From the NCBI GenBank assembly GCA_947683425.1, contig CANTUQ010000076.1:3286001-3350000 (forward strand): 64,000 nucleotides of DNA. Direction: 5' to 3'. Under the pieces are notes generated by a model, which was not told where the DNA came from, did not search any database, and saw nothing but the letters and a program-made list of their open reading frames with translations. The position numbers and the translations under genes are program-made. Source of the DNA: Excoecaria cochinchinensis. Its lineage: Eukaryota > Streptophyta > Magnoliopsida > Malpighiales > Euphorbiaceae. Shown here in pieces: positions 11,347-21,448 of this stretch (position 1 is the stretch's first letter; each line of letters opens with the position of its first letter).

Positions 11347-11811
11347 GTGGCAGGTTCTGGTTTGGTTCGAGTCGCACTTCTGCAAGGTCGGCCACGTAGG
11401 AGTTAGAAGTTCTGTATTTGGTTCAGCTTCTGTATTTCAGCTTTTGTAATTCTGTAGTATTGTATATGTATTTAATTATGTTTTAATCTTGAGTTTTCTT
11501 TTGGGAATGTAATAGTTAGTATGTCCTTATGTTTAGTTATTCCTATGTTTTATTATTCGCTTATGCTTCAGTTGAATGGTCTTATGAATGCTTCTGTGTA
11601 TGCTTCTGCATAGTACCTGCATGTGCGTGAGTTATTGCATGTTCAGTCTGTGCCGCCAGGCAAGGTAAGTTTTTAATTAACCCGTATTTTCATATGTATG
11701 TTAAGTATGACTGTGTGCTTTCGCATTGTGCATGTGCATATCTGTGTGAGTGAGCATCGGTAGCGCGTCTGTCGGCGTCCTTCCAACGGGGACGGCGATG
11801 GGGGTGTTACA

Positions 11812-13051
11812 AACAACCTAGCCTATACCATAGCCTGCCTTTCGGATGCAGCTTCTCTAACACATGTACCTACCATTCCGGATTCAGCACATATTTTAGC
11901 ATCGACACAGGTCTTAAGTCCTAAGCTTATATGATCCTGCCATCCCGGATTCAGATATCAAAACTCAATTATCTTCTACAATTCTGCACCTATTAAAATA
12001 GAAATCCACATATTTAACTACCATCCCGGATTCATCAAACCAGTGAAGATCAATAGAAATAGAACAGAAGAAACTTTAGTTCATGAAATGAATACAATCA
12101 AAGATTATCACAGCAGATCAATCTTAAACTTGCATTAAATTCAATGATAAACAGATCAATTAAGAGAAGATAAAACTGAAGCATATGCATAAATCAATCC
12201 ACACAAAGCATTCATATGGTTATTAGGGATTCAAGGCATCCCCTAACAAGAAAAATAACTACTCACCCATGATTGAATTAAAAATTGAAGTAAATAGAGA
12301 GAAATTGATATTACCCATTTTAGATCCGAAAATGAAATTCTTACAATAATAAAATTGATGTTCTTCCAGTTCAATCTGTTCTCAAGACTTTAAAAATAAA
12401 TAATAACCTCCCCCTATCTCTGATTATTCCCCTAGATTAAAATAACAACAACTTAATTAAATTCATTCAAAATATATGAAAAATCTCAACTTAAGTTACA
12501 GAGAAAATAAATCTTACTTTCGTTCCCCAAAAAGATTGATCCCCCTTAATGTCTAACTTCAGTCCCTAAATAACTGTTCCAAGTCAAAAGGTGGCCTGAA
12601 AGTCTTCGATTTTGTGCAGATCTTGTTTATATGCAGGTTACACGGCGGTATGAGAATTCCTCACCGCCGTGTAAATGGCCTCTGGTCAACAATCTTGAAT
12701 TTTTGTTCCGCGTGTCCAGCGCCGTAATTGTTGGCAATTTATGCTTTACACGGCGGTATGAGATTCCTCACCGTCGTGTAACTACTTACGTAAGTGGTGA
12801 TTCCCGTTGTACACGGCGGTATGGAAGTTCCTTACCGCCGTGTAATGCCCTTCTGCTGCACTGTGTTATTTTCATTTCACACGGCAGTGAGGAAGAAACT
12901 TACCGCCGTGTAAGCTACCTAAAAACGCTAAAAACAACATGAAATCTTACTTTAGTATACCAGACAATATCTAATAAAACTTTAACAAAAATATACTGAA
13001 ATAGGAACTTCTAAACTCAAAAGTAAGTTGGAAATTCATATAAAAACAACA
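11812..13051 (-). repeat. Athila-like 5' LTR, 5' part
   Basis: Continuation of the Athila LTR after H; the first five bases are the right TSD copy AACAA. Short repeated words such as 'ccatcccggattca' occur at 11868-12040. The outer LTR edge is set at the CA of 13050-13051 because chromovirus pol coding starts at once beyond it; the true edge may differ by some tens of bases. No gene. Confidence 0.65.
12648..12913. repeat. Four long palindromes with ACACGGCGG/CCGCCGTGT arms in the Athila LTR
   Basis: Units near 12648-12682, 12747-12781, 12811-12845 and 12877-12913. Each has a left arm close to TTACACGGCGGTATGAG and a right arm close to CTCACCGCCGTGTAA, with 3-6 variable central bases and one decayed arm (ACACGGCAGTGAGG). 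Units are 64-99 bp apart and the spacers are dissimilar. Confidence 0.9.
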
Positions 13052-13260
13052 TACATTTTGAACTTATCACTGATCACAAGAGTCTCAAGTACTTACTTAT
13101 TCAGAAGGAGCTCAATTTGAGATAGAGATGTTGGCTTGAGCTGATCAAGGATTATGAGTGCTTCATTGACTATCATCCCGGCAAAGCCAATTTTGTAGCA
13201 AATGTCCTCAGTAGGAAATTCATGACTTATGTATCTCTATTTTCTGCTACTTTGAATTCA
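13052..13260 (+). pseudogene. Chromovirus RNase H fragment
   Basis: The plus-strand frame reads FELITDHKSLKYL, QKELNLR, a stop (TAG), CWLELIKDYECFIDYHPGKAN and then a divergent tail. It aligns with the F element's RNase H end (TDHKSLKYFLTQKELNMRQR, YDCIVDYHPGKAN). About 70 residues remain, with no flanking RT or integrase. It leads directly into a piece of Tekay-type LTR, which points to an element with a large internal deletion. Function is not possible. Confidence 0.85.
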
Positions 13261-13611
13261 GTATGTTGATGTTTTATTATTAATATTTCTGTATAGTGCT
13301 CTTTGTCTTTGTTCCTCCTCACTAAGCATTATCGCTTAGCACGGGTTATTTTTTCGTGTAGGTGGCAGGTTTTGTTCGGTTCGAGTCGCGTATCTGCAGG
13401 GTTGGCCACTACGAGTAGAGTTTTATTTTATTTTATACTCCTCCTGTATTCTTTTTGTATATCATTTTGGTTATGTAATTATGTAATTCTTTTTGGGTGC
13501 AGTGACACGTATGTATTATGTAATTTTTGGATATTGTATACCATATATTTTGAATATATGTTAAGATTATATATACATTATCATCTCCTTTCTATTATTG
13601 AGTTGTGTATG
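13261..13611 (+). repeat. Tekay-type LTR fragment, part 1
   Basis: Contains the conserved hairpin word CTAAGCATTATCGCTTAG (13322-13339) followed by CACGGG, a T-rich run and TGTAGGTGGCAGG. Here the acceptor-like CAG has become TAG. The 5' part of the LTR is missing. The last five bases (GTATG) are the TSD of A2; the LTR resumes at 16644. Confidence 0.75.
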
Positions 13612-14012
13612 TGTAGACACCGGGTTCCGAGTCAGATTTTAATGGCAATTTTGGGTCCTTGATAAATTCCTCCAAAAAAATATATATATACATATACACA
13701 AAAAATAATAACAAAAAATAAAAAAAATAAAAAACAATTAGTTAAGGTTGGGTTAATTAATTAGTTAATATTTTAGGATGGTTAAAATTGAAAAAAGAAA
13801 ATAGATATAGGATTTAATTAAATAAGTTAGATATGATAATTTAAGTAGATTAATTAAATTAAATAGATATAAAAATATAGAGTATTTAATTAATAGAGTG
13901 TTTAATTAGTTAGTGTGTTAGTTTAAGTAAATTAGTTAAAATTGAAAAATTAAAAAAAATATAAAATAGAAGAAATTATTAGGCCTTCCAAAAATCAACC
14001 CTAATTTGAGGG

Positions 14013-14021
14013 TATAAAAAG
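14013..14021 (+). promoter_or_regulatory. TATA box of LTR A2
   Basis: TATAAAAAG after 'ctaatttgagggta'. The same word in the same context recurs at 19587 and 26096. Confidence 0.65.
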
Positions 14022-14675
14022 AAAAGGATGAACAGGGAGCAAGGGGGTTCTCGGCTGAAGAAAGAAAAAGAAACCAAGAAAATAAAAAGAAAAAAAGGGA
14101 AAAAGAGAGGAAGAACACAGGGGAGCCGAAGAACAAAAAGAGAGAGCAAGCAAGAAGAAATGAGAAGAAGGAAAAAATTGAAAGAAAATAAACTGAGGAG
14201 CAAAAAAGAAAGAGAGAGTAAGAAGAGAGAGCAAGAACAGACCAAGGATTGAGAGACCAAAGAACCAAAAACAAAAGAAAAGAATGCAAAAGAAATAAGC
14301 AAGAGAGGAGAGGACCAACGGAAAAAACATAGGGGCGACGCCGGAAGAAAGAAGAAAAGAGAGGGAGAATGGCGAGGCCTCCGCCGGCCAGCCACGGCGC
14401 CGCACGGCCACACGCGCGGCTGCGCCAGGCCCCCGGTGGCCGGACGTACCAGCTGGCACCCATCGGCCTCCACCATTCGCCGGGAAAGGAGAGATCGGAG
14501 GGAAGGTGGCGCGACGGTTTAAGGCAATTCCCGACCTCCTCCGGCGACGTTCCGGCGCGTGGACATCGGCGGCAAACTTCCAGTGACCAGATGAAGCTGA
14601 TGGCAGCGGTGGTGTCTTCAATGGCGGCTCCGGTGACGCTCCGGCGAAGCTCTGATGGTAAGTCCTCCTTCCCTC

Positions 14676-14676
<1 letters not shown>

Positions 14677-14708
<32 letters not shown>

Positions 14709-14997
14709 GGTATTTATTTATTATTATTATTTAATATTCTGTTTTATATTTATTATATTTATTATTAATTATTCTGTATATTATTTATTATTATTATATT
14801 ATTATTATTATTGTTATTGTTATTTTTATTTATTTATTATTAGTATTATTGAGTTATATTAATTTATGGTTATTGATATTATTATTATTTATTTATTTAC
14901 TATTAATTTTATTGTATTATATTGTTCTTTTTGTTATTAATGTTATTTTATTTAGTATTAATATTATTATTATATATTTATTTTATTATTTTTATCA

Positions 14998-15047
<50 letters not shown>

Positions 15048-15710
15048 GTTATTACTATTATCATGGTTGGATTAATAGTATTGTTATGATTATTATTATT
15101 GATTATAATTATTATAGTGGTATTCTTGTTGGTTATGATAATTATTGTTGTGTGATATTATTATTATTTTATCTATGTTATGTATATTTATTTTATGTTA
15201 TTATTATCATTATTATTATTATTTGTTATATTATTGTTATATTGTTTTTATTATCATTCATTGTTATTAATATTACTATTTTATGTCTAATACATTTTAT
15301 AGCTATTATTGTTATTAGTATATTATTATCATTATTATCATTTTGTTCATGTTTCTATCATTACATTGAATTATTATTTTATCCATTCATAATTACTATC
15401 ATTATTTTATGTTTATTTATTGTTCATTATTATTTTATGATATTATTATTAGCATTAATATTTTTATTGGCATTAATCATTTTAATTGTCATTTGTGCTT
15501 TTATATTCATTAATTCTCAATTTATTTCATTCAATTATTTATTTAATTATTTATTCATTTACTTATCATTTAATTTAATCCATTATCAATCTCATTCATT
15601 TTTCTCAATTTACTTTATTCAATCATTCATTTTTCCCAATTTCTTTATTCAATCATTCATTTGTTTATTTATTTATTCAATTGTTTACTTACTCACGATT
15701 AACCAATATC
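14677..15710. repeat. (TTA)n-type low-complexity tract in LTR A2
   Basis: Long runs of ATT/TTA, purest at 14998-15050, decaying into TA-rich sequence with 'ttattcaatcattcattt' repeats. A 309-codon frame across it (14849-15778) is almost all Ile, Leu, Tyr and Phe and is not a gene. Confidence 0.9.
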
Positions 15711-16638
15711 ATTTTTCTATTTTTACTGCAATGCGGGAGGCATGTGGTTCTTCTGAGAAGTATGGTAGGAACAGGTAAATTAGGATGAATTTATTATTTA
15801 TGATTTGGAATATGTAATTATTATTTTATTCTTTTTATTTGTTTATGGTATGTAATAATAAAAAATTTTCGACCGCGCTTAAAAGAACCACCACACAAAC
15901 GTTTTCTATCAAAATGAAATTTCCTAATAAAAATGGGACCAATGTCTCAATTTTCTCCATCCAAAATTATCACATCAAAATTATTTCATAATAAATATGT
16001 GTAAGAGGACCAATGTTCTCATCATTAATGAATATCCCGATTTATGCAGGATTTGTATTTTATTTATAATGGGGGTTGTATTCCGCCCCTAATTTTATTG
16101 TAATTTACTTTTGAATGCTTTATTTTAATTTCGCTTTTATTTTTCGCTTTTACGTGAATGATTGCGCCTTTTAATTGATTGCATCGTATGGAAAGATGGT
16201 AAAATAATAAATTCAAAACCTAATTGTAAAATTAATCAAAGTACGAATAAATGATAAGTCTCGAACCTATCTCTGGTCTTTGGGCTTAACGAGGCGAGAG
16301 ACCCATTTTGATAGGATCTCCAAGACACCTCTTGTGTCCCACTAAAAGACTCAAATTACAATCCTAGGCTTCATAGGATTAGAGGGTCATTCTAATTTTC
16401 TATTGGGGTGAATGCCTCCAAGACCCCTTTGGTTTGCCCAAAATGGATAATATGAGCCGTCTTAGGCTTACTGAGATGAGACGAACTTTCCCAATGTTTT
16501 ATTGGGTGGCGACTCTATGAAATCTCCTTGTTGCCCAAAATAAACGCACTTGTAAATACCTTACAAGTTCCAATGAACCTCTCCCGATAGCCCTAAAGCA
16601 GGCATTTGGGAAGCCCACAAGGTTCGGCGCGCGTCACA

Positions 16639-16729
16639 GTATGCTTCCACTTTAATGTAGTGTATGTTGTGCTGTGAGTGTCGGGGTAGCGCTCCGATAT
16701 CCTTCCAATGGGGGTATCGAGGTGTTACA
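16639..16729 (+). repeat. Tekay-type LTR fragment, part 2 (3' terminus)
   Basis: Starts with the right TSD copy GTATG, then continues the older LTR to its end GGTGTTACA. The terminal 40 bp resemble the end of H (ccttccaa.ggg..., then ...GTGTTACA). Confidence 0.75.
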
Positions 16730-18024
16730 AATTTAGTAGCTTAACAATTTACATTGATAATGACAAACGGCATATGCATCTGTAAATAAGCCACCACAAA
16801 CAAATTGATAACATTAACAGATAAAGCAAATAAAAAAACAATAATAAATAACATGCAATGGCAGTAGATAATAATCAAATTTAAGTTTATGTCAAATACA
16901 ATAAACATCAACAAATATATACAGTATATATAATGACAAGGTTAATGATAAACAACAACGAACAGAGTAATAATGAACAGATTAATAAAAATCAACAATG
17001 GAGGAGACACAGTTGGACAAAAGTGAATGGATAAAAAGAGAGAACTAATTTAGCCCACGTATTTACCCTAAGAGGTATGACTCTTGTTTGCAAAATGAAG
17101 AGAAGCTAATTTCCCTGTAGATTGCTTGAAAGAAAATTGAAATCAGGATGAGAAAAACTTCTGAACAAAGTTTCCTCACTAAAATTACAGTTCAAAAATC
17201 TCCACTGTTCAAGAAAGTCAAATGAAAACAATCGAATCTTAAGCACAAGAAATTAATTTCCTTGGTTCAGAAAACTTTACTGCTCTAAAAATCTCTCTCT
17301 CAAAATTCTTATTTCTGTCGTTCAAAACCTCCCTCCCCCTTTTTTCCTCTAATTTTTCTTTTTATATCCTCCTAAGAAATTAGGTTTTTCAAAAGACTTT
17401 TCCGGTGGAAAACCCTTAATAACCCTTTAAAATCAGATTTTATCCCCTTAAAAATCGAAAAGGGAGTCTGAATTTTAAACCAAAAATCTGAGAAAATCAA
17501 AAAAATGGTGTGCTAGCGAAGATGGTGATGTGTGACATGCGCCTCTGCGTAGGAGGCCGCGTGTCACCTACGCGACATGCCCCCCCTACGCGGGAGGCTA
17601 CATGTTGCCTACGCGGCATGCGGCATTGCACAGGGGGGCTGCATGTCGCCAGTGCGGCATGTGCCTCCGCGCAGGGGCCACATGCCTCCTGCGCGACATG
17701 CGCCCTCACGCAGGAGGGCCGCATGTCACACAAGGTGACATACGGCTCCGTGTAGGGGCCACACGCTACACGCAGGCACCACGTCTCGCTCGCAAGTGCC
17801 GCGTCTTGTGGGTACCGCCCACAGGTGCTTGCTGCCAGCAAGAGCCACTCGAGCAGCGCGAGGTCGTCAAAAACCCAAAAAAAAAACCCGAAAAATAATC
17901 ATAATTTTTTTAAAAAATGTTTCGATAAGGAAATCATCACTTTTAACCATTTTACTCATGAATAAGCCTCATTTTTATCATTGGGTAACCTTGGTCTAGG
18001 CTGCCTCGAGACCCGATGTCTACA
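16730..18024 (-). repeat. Partial Tat-like LTR A3, minus strand
   Basis: The minus strand starts TGTAGACATCGGGTC at 18024, in the context seen at 2912 and 29556 (GGTTACCCAATGAT…, AAAAGTGATGATTTCC). It runs left for 1.3 kb until the Tekay-type LTR end at 16729. TATA box at 17358-17366 (minus TATAAAAAG) and GC tandem array at 17534-17780. U5 is missing. No gene. Confidence 0.75.
17534..17780. repeat. Tandem array of about 41-bp GC-rich palindromic units
   Basis: Units start at 17534, 17574, 17615, 17656, 17695 and 17737. Each holds a left word near GACATGCGCCTC and a right word near GAGGCCGCATGTC, i.e. an imperfect inverted repeat around a variable GCGYAG-like centre, followed by CACCTACGC-like sequence. 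Confidence 0.85.
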
Positions 18025-18365
18025 GATGTCCCTAGTTTCGGGGAACGTAGTGCCTGGGTGCCTAGGTGAGCTAAAACTCAAAGAAAGAAAGAAGAGACGC
18101 GTACCTGAGACAGTTGTCTTTCCGACCTGAAAGAAGTTACTGGGTTGTTTACCATCTTTTTGTCGACGTGTTAACCCTTATTGCTGCGGTGTCTAACTTG
18201 TGCGGTGTCTAGCCTCTGTCGTTATAATATTTAACCTTCATCATTGGGGCATCCAAACTGTGCGGTGTATAGCCCCAGCCGTTGTGGTTTATAACCAAGC
18301 TTTAATGCAGTGTCTAACCTCCCTCATTGCGGCATCTAACCTGTGCAATGTCTAGCCTTAGCTGG
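18025..18365 (-). mobile_element. 341-bp internal remnant between Tat-like LTRs A4 and A3
   Basis: On the minus strand it lies after the end of LTR A4 (18366) and before the start of LTR A3 (18024), where an internal region should be. No PBS or coding survives. Positions 18180-18360 are a degenerate tandem repeat with words such as GCGGTGTCTAGCC, GCGGTGTCTAAC and GCGGCATCTAACC. This resembles the tandem-repeat 3' region known from Tat elements. The 3' edge (CCCCGAAACTAGGGACATC) may hold the polypurine tract. Confidence 0.6.
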
Positions 18366-19109
18366 TGTGACGCGCGCCGAACCTAGCAAAGGCCCCCTTT
18401 GAACCCACTTTTAGGATTCGAGGGATTGGTTCGCGTCTTTTGGATCTTAGGTATTATGAGATATTTTCGGCACCTCCTTTCACAATAGAACATTGAAAAG
18501 GACCATCCATCGTCATAACACCTTTACGCACTTTTGAGTTATTTTGGAGTCACCACCCAATTTACAAGAAATCGGGAAATGTTAACCTCTTATTGGTCTA
18601 AACCAGAGAGTGGTTTGGAACTTCACACTTATTCATGTCTTTAGTTAATTATAAATGAGTTTTTAAATTTTAAAATTTCACGTCTCATCTCATGCGTTTA
18701 ATGCAATTTATTTAAAGCGCACTTCAAACATCGAGGAGGCAATAAAAGAAAAATATAAAAAAAATAAATAAAGCGGCAAATAAAGCGGTAAACACACAAA
18801 GCCACGCCATTCACAAAAGGAAAATTGGGACAAATACAATCCCCAAATGAAAAAGAAAAGCTGAATTTAAATGAAAATCGGGACAAAATACAATCCCCAA
18901 ATGAAATAAAATTGCCCCAAAAATAATTAATTACAAGAGCCCACAAAATATAAACGTAAATTTAAATAATCACACAAAATCAATCAAAAAGGGGGACATA
19001 CATAAATCGGGATATTTATTTGGTTCAGGAATACTGGTTCCTTTATGCTCACATAAAAAGGGATCGAAGAGTTATTTTGATATTTGTAGTGAAAATCGGG
19101 ATGAGTGAT
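18366..19109 (-). repeat. Partial Tat-like LTR A4, minus strand (3' part)
   Basis: The minus strand ends GGTTCGGCGCGCGTCACA at 18366. It shows a degraded U5 (CCACCCAAT at about 18555) and the rest of the LTR until A5 begins at 19110. The base before A5 is preceded by GTGAT, the presumed left TSD of A5; its partner is lost. Confidence 0.75.
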
Positions 19110-19586
19110 TGTAGACACCGGGTCCCGAACCCCAGGCATAAAATGAAAACGGTGATTTTTGATCCTTGATTATTCCCTCCAAAAAAATAACAAAAATTAA
19201 TAATATAAAAAATATATATATAAATATGTGTGTGTAAAATTAAGTAATTAATTAGTTGATGTTGTCAGTTAATTAAGTGGTTAATATTATTGTGTTAATT
19301 AAAATGCATGTAAAATTAAAGTGTAATGTTTAATTAATTAGATAAATTATATATATAATATATATATAGATTAATTATATTAATATATAATGTTTAATTA
19401 TTGTAATGTTTAATTAATTAAATATATTAATGTGTAATGTTTAATTAATAATTAATATGTAATGTTTAAATTAATTAATGTGTGTGTTATTTGAATTAAG
19501 TTAAATTAATTAAAATTAAGAAAAGGAGAAAAGGAGGGAATTAAGTAGGAAATGACCATTGTACCCTTAACCCTAATATGAGGGTG

Positions 19587-19595
19587 TATAAAAAG
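19587..19595 (+). promoter_or_regulatory. TATA box of the A5 5' LTR
   Basis: TATAAAAAG; identical in the 3' LTR at 26096-26104 and in A2 at 14013. Confidence 0.65.
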
Positions 19596-20079
19596 AAGAA
19601 GATGAAGAAAATTAAGGGGCTCGGCAGATCAAGAGAGAAGAGAAAGAAAGAGCCAAGGAAGAGAGAAAGAAAAAGAAAAGAAAAGGAAAGGAAAAAGAAA
19701 GGAAAAGAAAAGAAAGAGAGAGGAGAGGAGCAGACCAGGGAACCAAAGCCAGGCGCCGGAAAAAGGAAGGGAAAAAGAAGAAGAGGAGGCGGAGCCTCCG
19801 CCGACCAGCCGCAGCACCGGCCAGCCACACGCGCGCCGCCAGAAGAATCACCGGACCTGGACGCACCGGCCGGTAGCCACCGGGGATCACCACTCGCCGG
19901 CAGCTGTGAGATCGGAGAGGGGCCCCCGAAACGCTTCACCACGATTTCCGGCCAACTGGTGGCTCTTCCCGGCGCGTGACCGCCGGCGGATGGTTGCTGA
20001 TATCCCGATCTTCCTTCCGGCATAGGTGGTGTCGACTACCTCTCCTCCGGCGAAGCTCCGGCGAGGTAAATCCCCTCTC

Positions 20080-20081
20080 CC

Positions 20082-20113
<32 letters not shown>

Positions 20114-20170
20114 TTAATTTCTGATTTATTAATATTATTATTATTATTATATTTAATTATTTAATTTCTG

Positions 20171-20210
<40 letters not shown>

Positions 20211-20278
20211 TTATTTAATTTCTGTTTTAATTAATATTATTATTATTATTATTATAATATTTATTTATTTAATCTTTG

Positions 20279-20328
<50 letters not shown>

Positions 20329-20548
20329 TTATTTATTTAATTTTTGATTTATTATTATTATAATTAATATTAATATTATTATTATATTTATTCATTATTC
20401 TGATTTATTTATTATTGTTATTATTTATATTTATTTAATATTATTATTATAATTATTATTATTATTATTGATATTATTATTATTATTGTCTAATTTGTGT
20501 TAATGTTATTATTTAATTAATTTGTGATTATTTAATTTTATGTTTTAA

Positions 20549-20599
<51 letters not shown>

Positions 20600-20630
20600 C
20601 ATTATTGATTATTGTTATTAATATTGCTAT
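20080..20630. repeat. (TTA)n tracts in the A5 5' LTR
   Basis: Several TTA/ATT runs separated by 'tatttatttaatttctgattt' spacers. The first run is about 10 units by eye, against about 18 in the 3' LTR. Confidence 0.9.
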
Positions 20631-21429
20631 TTGTTTATGCAATTATTTATATATTCATTTATTTATTTAGAAATATGTAATTACTATTTTATTGCATTTT
20701 ATTTAATTTTGGTTTGTAATAATAAATGATTTTTCGACCGTGCTTAAAAGAACCACCACACAAATGTTATTTACTAAATAGAATGTTTGCTAAATAAAAC
20801 TTGGACCAATGTCCTATTTTTACCCAATAAAATCATCACATAAAAATTGTTTTCCATAATTAACGCATGCGAGGACCAATGTCCTCATTGTTAATGAATA
20901 ACCCGTTTTATGCATGTATCGCACATTTACAAACGAGGGTTGTATTCTGCCCTTAGTATTATTGTAAATTTATTTCATGCTTTAATGCTATTTTATTTTA
21001 TGCTCTTAAGTGAATAAATGCGCTTTTCAATTAAACTGCATAGTGTGGAGAGAGAGCGAATTAACGATATTAAAATTTGATCATAAACTAATCGAGGTAG
21101 AAATAGATGAGAAATCCCGAACCCAGCTTTGGTCTTTGGGCTCAAGAGGTTAGAGGTCATCCTTCAAGATACTTCTTGAGTCACGAGGCTTTAGCGTTAA
21201 TCTTAGGCCTCATGGCCCAATATGGATAAAATGCACAAGTCTTAGGCTCTCCGAGGCGAGAGAAACTTTCCCAATATTCTATTGGGTGGCGACTCCATGA
21301 AACCTCCTTGTTGCCCAACATAGACGCACTTGCGATTTATTGCAAGATGCCAACGGACCCGCAAATGCCCCGATCGCCCACGTGCGGGCGGTCAGAATGG
21401 GCGGCCGCGGGATCCGGCGCGCGTCACAG

Positions 21430-21448
21430 TGGCGACTCCGCTGGGGAC
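21430..21448 (+). other. Primer-binding site of A5
   Basis: TGGCGACTCCGCTGGGGAC, one base after the LTR end; same position as in D and A1. Confidence 0.88.

Larger units (their letters stand above)
7857..11811 (+). repeat. Solo LTR H, Tekay-type (3955 bp)
   Basis: Begins TGTCACACCCC and ends GGGGTGTTACA, flanked by AACAA on both sides, with neither PBS nor PPT. This is a solo LTR left by LTR-LTR recombination of an element that had inserted into the Athila LTR. In order it contains a CT-rich tract with a splice-donor-like GTAAGT (8283), a palindrome array (8918-9057), a foldable domain (10024-10301), a three-hairpin module with an acceptor-like CAG (11260-11346), and the terminus. Apparent short open frames (e.g. 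10937-11449) do not resemble proteins. Confidence 0.92.
2913..13051 (-). mobile_element. Athila-like Ty3/gypsy element (G), minus strand, partial
   Basis: Reading leftward: 5' LTR (13051 to 7523, split by solo LTR H), PBS (7516-7499), gag, protease, RT, RNase H and the start of integrase, then cut at 2912 by A1. Its 3' part is off the window. The gag and pol protein motifs, the one-frame gag-pol and the tRNA-Asp-type PBS support Athila. At least five in-frame stops and two or three frameshifts make it a pseudo-element. Having two other insertions inside it, it is among the older layers here. Confidence 0.85.
13612..16638 (+). repeat. Solo LTR A2, Tat-like (3027 bp)
   Basis: Begins TGTAGACACCGGG and ends GGCGCGCGTCACA, flanked by GTATG (13607-13611 and 16639-16643). 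No PBS follows, so it is a solo LTR in an older Tekay-type LTR. In order: AT-rich start, TATA box (14013), purine-rich strand (14030-14290), GC-rich stretch (14340-14650), donor-like GGTAAGTCC (about 14659), about 1 kb of (TTA)n-type sequence, then U5 with the CCCAAT/ATTGGG hairpin (16490-16506) and PBS-like TGGCGACTC (16507). Open frames here follow from base composition. Confidence 0.92.
19110..21428 (+). repeat. 5' LTR of A5 (2319 bp)
   Basis: TGTAGACACCGGGTCCC ... GCGCGTCACA. Same plan as A2: TATA box 19587, purine strand 19620-19730, GC-rich stretch 19740-20060, donor-like GAGGTAAATCC (about 20069), (TTA)n from 20080 to 20630, U5 hairpin 21270-21286 and PBS-like word 21287-21297. Confidence 0.92.

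Noticed and set aside
14849..15778. 309-codon open frame on the plus strand
   Set aside because: It is a translation of (TTA)n-rich LTR sequence, almost only Ile, Leu, Tyr and Phe, with no conserved motif; it lies wholly in solo LTR A2.
19541..20023. Open frames of 133 and 160 codons on opposite strands, repeated at 26050-26532
   Set aside because: Conserved only because the two LTRs are copies; the purine-rich and GC-rich composition explains the length and no domain is recognisable. A2's equivalent region has a different frame structure.
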